A stretch of 5,629 bases of DNA, taken from the NCBI GenBank assembly GCA_028290805.1, contig JAQGJA010000143.1, forward strand, positions 1 through 5,629, given 5' to 3'. This document shows, piece after piece, positions 4,191 through 5,629 of this stretch. A model generated the notes under the pieces. The model saw nothing but the letters and a program-made list of their open reading frames with translations. It was not told the origin of the DNA and did no database searches. Every line of letters starts with the position of its first letter. Within the stretch, counting starts at the first letter, position 1. The translations under genes were made by a program, and so were the position numbers. This stretch comes from Alphaproteobacteria bacterium. Its GTDB lineage: Bacteria > Pseudomonadota > Alphaproteobacteria > Micavibrionales > SZUA-601.

Positions 4191-5237
4191 ATGACCTTAC
4201 GCGAAAACAACCACCGCATCCTCGCCCTCTGGCTTTTTACCTGCTGCGGGATGATCGCGGCGATGATCGTGATCGGGGCCATCACCCGCCTGACCGAAAG
4301 CGGGCTCAGCATGGTCGAATGGCGCGCGGCGATGGATATGCTGCCCCCGCTGAACCAGGAAGCCTGGAACGCCGCCTTTCATAAATACCAGGCCAGCCCC
4401 GAGTTCCTGGATAAGAATTCAGGCATGGATCTGGCCCAGTATAAAAACATTTATTTCTGGGAATGGCTGCACCGTCTCTGGGGCCGCCTGATCGGGCTGG
4501 TTTATGCGCTGCCACTGCTTTATTTCTGGCTGCGCGGGCGCATTCCCAACGAACTGAAACCGCGCTTTATTTTATTTCTGGCTTTGGGCGGGCTGCAGGG
4601 ATTTATCGGCTGGTACATGGTCAAATCCGGCCTGGTCAACGAGCCGCGCGTCAGCCATTACCGCCTGGCTTTACACCTGGGCACCGCTTTGGTTTTGTTC
4701 AGCGCCCTTTGGGCCCAGGCTTTGCCCCTGTGGCCGCGCAGCGCCGATGCGTTGTGGCGCAATTACATTCCCGCTTTGCAAAAATACCGCGCCCATGGCT
4801 GGGTTTGCCTGGCCGTATTAAGCGTGACGATTTTATGGGGCGCTTTTGTCGCCGGCCTCGATGCCGGGATGATCTATAACGAGTTTCCCCTTATGGGCGG
4901 TAAATTAATGCCGGGCGAGATTTTCTTTCTGTCACCGGCCTGGAAAAACTTTTTGGAAAATCCTGCCGCGGTGCAATTCACCCATCGCGTGCTGGGCATC
5001 GCCACTTTCCTGGTGATTTTTTCCTTTGCCCTGGAAGCCTGGCAAAGCCGCAACTGGCTGCTGCAGCGTTTCGGAATTGCGTTAGGGTTGATCGTTCTGC
5101 TGCAGCTGGCCCTGGGCATCGCTACATTGCTCAGCCGGGTTGATATCATCCTCGCCGCCGCGCACCAGGCCAATGCGCTGGTCCTGCTGGCCACCACCAT
5201 CGCCGCGCTGTTATTCCTGCAGGGGCGCAAGAATTAA
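4191..5237 (+). CDS. ctaA: Heme A synthase (COX15/CtaA family)
   Basis: This inner-membrane enzyme oxidises the C8 methyl of heme O to a formyl group, making heme A for aa3-type cytochrome oxidase. The protein of 348 residues has about eight hydrophobic helices in two related halves. Signatures are GAITRLTESGLSMVEW (29-44), FWEWLHRLWGRLIG (89-102) with H94, LALHLGTAL (159-167) with H162, GAFVAGLDAGMIYNEFPLMGG (217-237), FTHRVLG (263-269) with H265 and AAHQAN (323-328) with H325. The four histidines are the expected heme ligands. It is of the COX15 type, with the long first periplasmic loop (PPLNQEAW to MDLAQYK) and no CtaA-type cysteine pair there. The frame opens earlier, at 4137, but that lies in the terminator T-run. 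ATG 4191 is the first ATG after it and fits the family. No Shine-Dalgarno is visible. Neighbours are not oxidase assembly genes, so it seems to be an isolated unit. Confidence 0.95.
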   Translation: MTLRENNHRILALWLFTCCGMIAAMIVIGAITRLTESGLSMVEWRAAMDMLPPLNQEAWNAAFHKYQASPEFLDKNSGMDLAQYKNIYFWEWLHRLWGRLIGLVYALPLLYFWLRGRIPNELKPRFILFLALGGLQGFIGWYMVKSGLVNEPRVSHYRLALHLGTALVLFSALWAQALPLWPRSADALWRNYIPALQKYRAHGWVCLAVLSVTILWGAFVAGLDAGMIYNEFPLMGGKLMPGEIFFLSPAWKNFLENPAAVQFTHRVLGIATFLVIFSFALEAWQSRNWLLQRFGIALGLIVLLQLALGIATLLSRVDIILAAAHQANALVLLATTIAALLFLQGRKN

Positions 5238-5251
5238 CAGAGGCAACGTTC

Positions 5252-5629
5252 TTAATCGTTATGCATGCAGAAAGCTCTACAACGCGCAGGGTTTATCCAG
5301 GTTGGGTCCATCTCATCATCCGGCTCGATTGCTGGAATGCGCAACATTTCTTTGTAATCAGAATATAATTCCGCAACAGGTTTTTTTACTTCATCCATTG
5401 CAATGGCTGCTATTTCATTTGAGTTTTCCACAAAATTTCCTTTCTTGTGTTGCACAGGATAACGCGCTTCGACAATCGCCTTTACCTCTTTATATTTATT
5501 CTGAAAGATAGCGCTTTGCGGCAAGGAACCGAAAATGGAATCAGGATATTCCCTGGCCTCTCTGATTGTAACGGTGCGGGTCAGGATTTCCTTGCCGAAC
5601 GCCATGAATTCTTCGTCCTTATAACGGTC
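5252..5629 (-). CDS. Protein of unknown function, possibly partial at the window edge
   Basis: The frame stays open to the right edge (5629) and stops with TAA at 5252-5254. It either starts beyond the window or at ATG 5605, which would give 117 residues. AAGGA (5616-5620) lies 10 bases before that ATG, a somewhat long but possible spacing. I do not recognise a family. The sequence is soluble and charged, with a likely helical central part (NKYKEVKAIVEARYP; NEIAAIAMDEVKKPVAELYSDYKEML), a Pro/Asp-rich linker, and a C-terminal CRAFC pair of cysteines four residues apart. There is no signal peptide or membrane segment. It converges on heme A synthase with only 14 bases between the stops and no visible terminator. 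Confidence 0.55.
   Translation of the reverse strand, partial: DRYKDEEFMAFGKEILTRTVTIREAREYPDSIFGSLPQSAIFQNKYKEVKAIVEARYPVQHKKGNFVENSNEIAAIAMDEVKKPVAELYSDYKEMLRIPAIEPDDEMDPTWINPARCRAFCMHND

Noticed and set aside
1..5629. CRISPR array, tRNA, rRNA, IS element or attachment site
   Set aside because: I saw no regularly spaced repeats, tRNA-like cloverleaf, rRNA sequence, transposase or terminal inverted repeats.

Overview
The window looks like chromosomal DNA of an alphaproteobacterium, probably a less-studied environmental lineage. The evidence is a COX15-type heme A synthase, a Crp/Fnr regulator of the kind common in Rhizobiales and Rhodospirillales, a TTAA-N7-TTAA motif matching the alphaproteobacterial CtrA box, and generally moderate to high GC with tight packing. 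I see no insertion sequence, phage gene, tRNA, rRNA or CRISPR array. No gene-free stretch exceeds about 170 bases.

Left part, + strand (1-1461). The window opens inside the last codons of one Crp/Fnr-like gene, whose tail matches the tail of the complete Crp/Fnr-like gene that follows (184-918). This indicates a tandem pair of paralogous regulators. Next comes a stand-alone response-regulator receiver protein (985-1461), with a CtrA-like box in its upstream region.

Middle part, - strand (3284 down to 1485). Four genes form a compact operon read right to left: two small proteins of unknown family that are diverged paralogues of each other, then coaD (pantetheine-phosphate adenylyltransferase, coenzyme A synthesis), then a P-loop nucleotide-binding protein. 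The last two junctions are 1-base stop/start overlaps. A possible 24-residue basic peptide ORF lies just upstream of the operon.

Right part, + strand (3455-5237). infC (translation initiation factor IF3) has no usable ATG or GTG start. A well-placed AGGAGA points to an AUC start, the class of start codon that IF3 itself discriminates against. infC ends in a strong intrinsic terminator. Immediately after it, a near-consensus promoter drives the heme A synthase gene, apparently as a leaderless or nearly leaderless mRNA. At the right edge a convergent - strand gene of unknown function runs to or beyond the window end.

The known genes are housekeeping: CoA synthesis, translation initiation, and heme A for cytochrome oxidase. 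The less ordinary content is the unknown paralogue pair, the start signals of infC and the heme A synthase, and the regulator cluster at the left. I do not see a clear new defence or mobile system.
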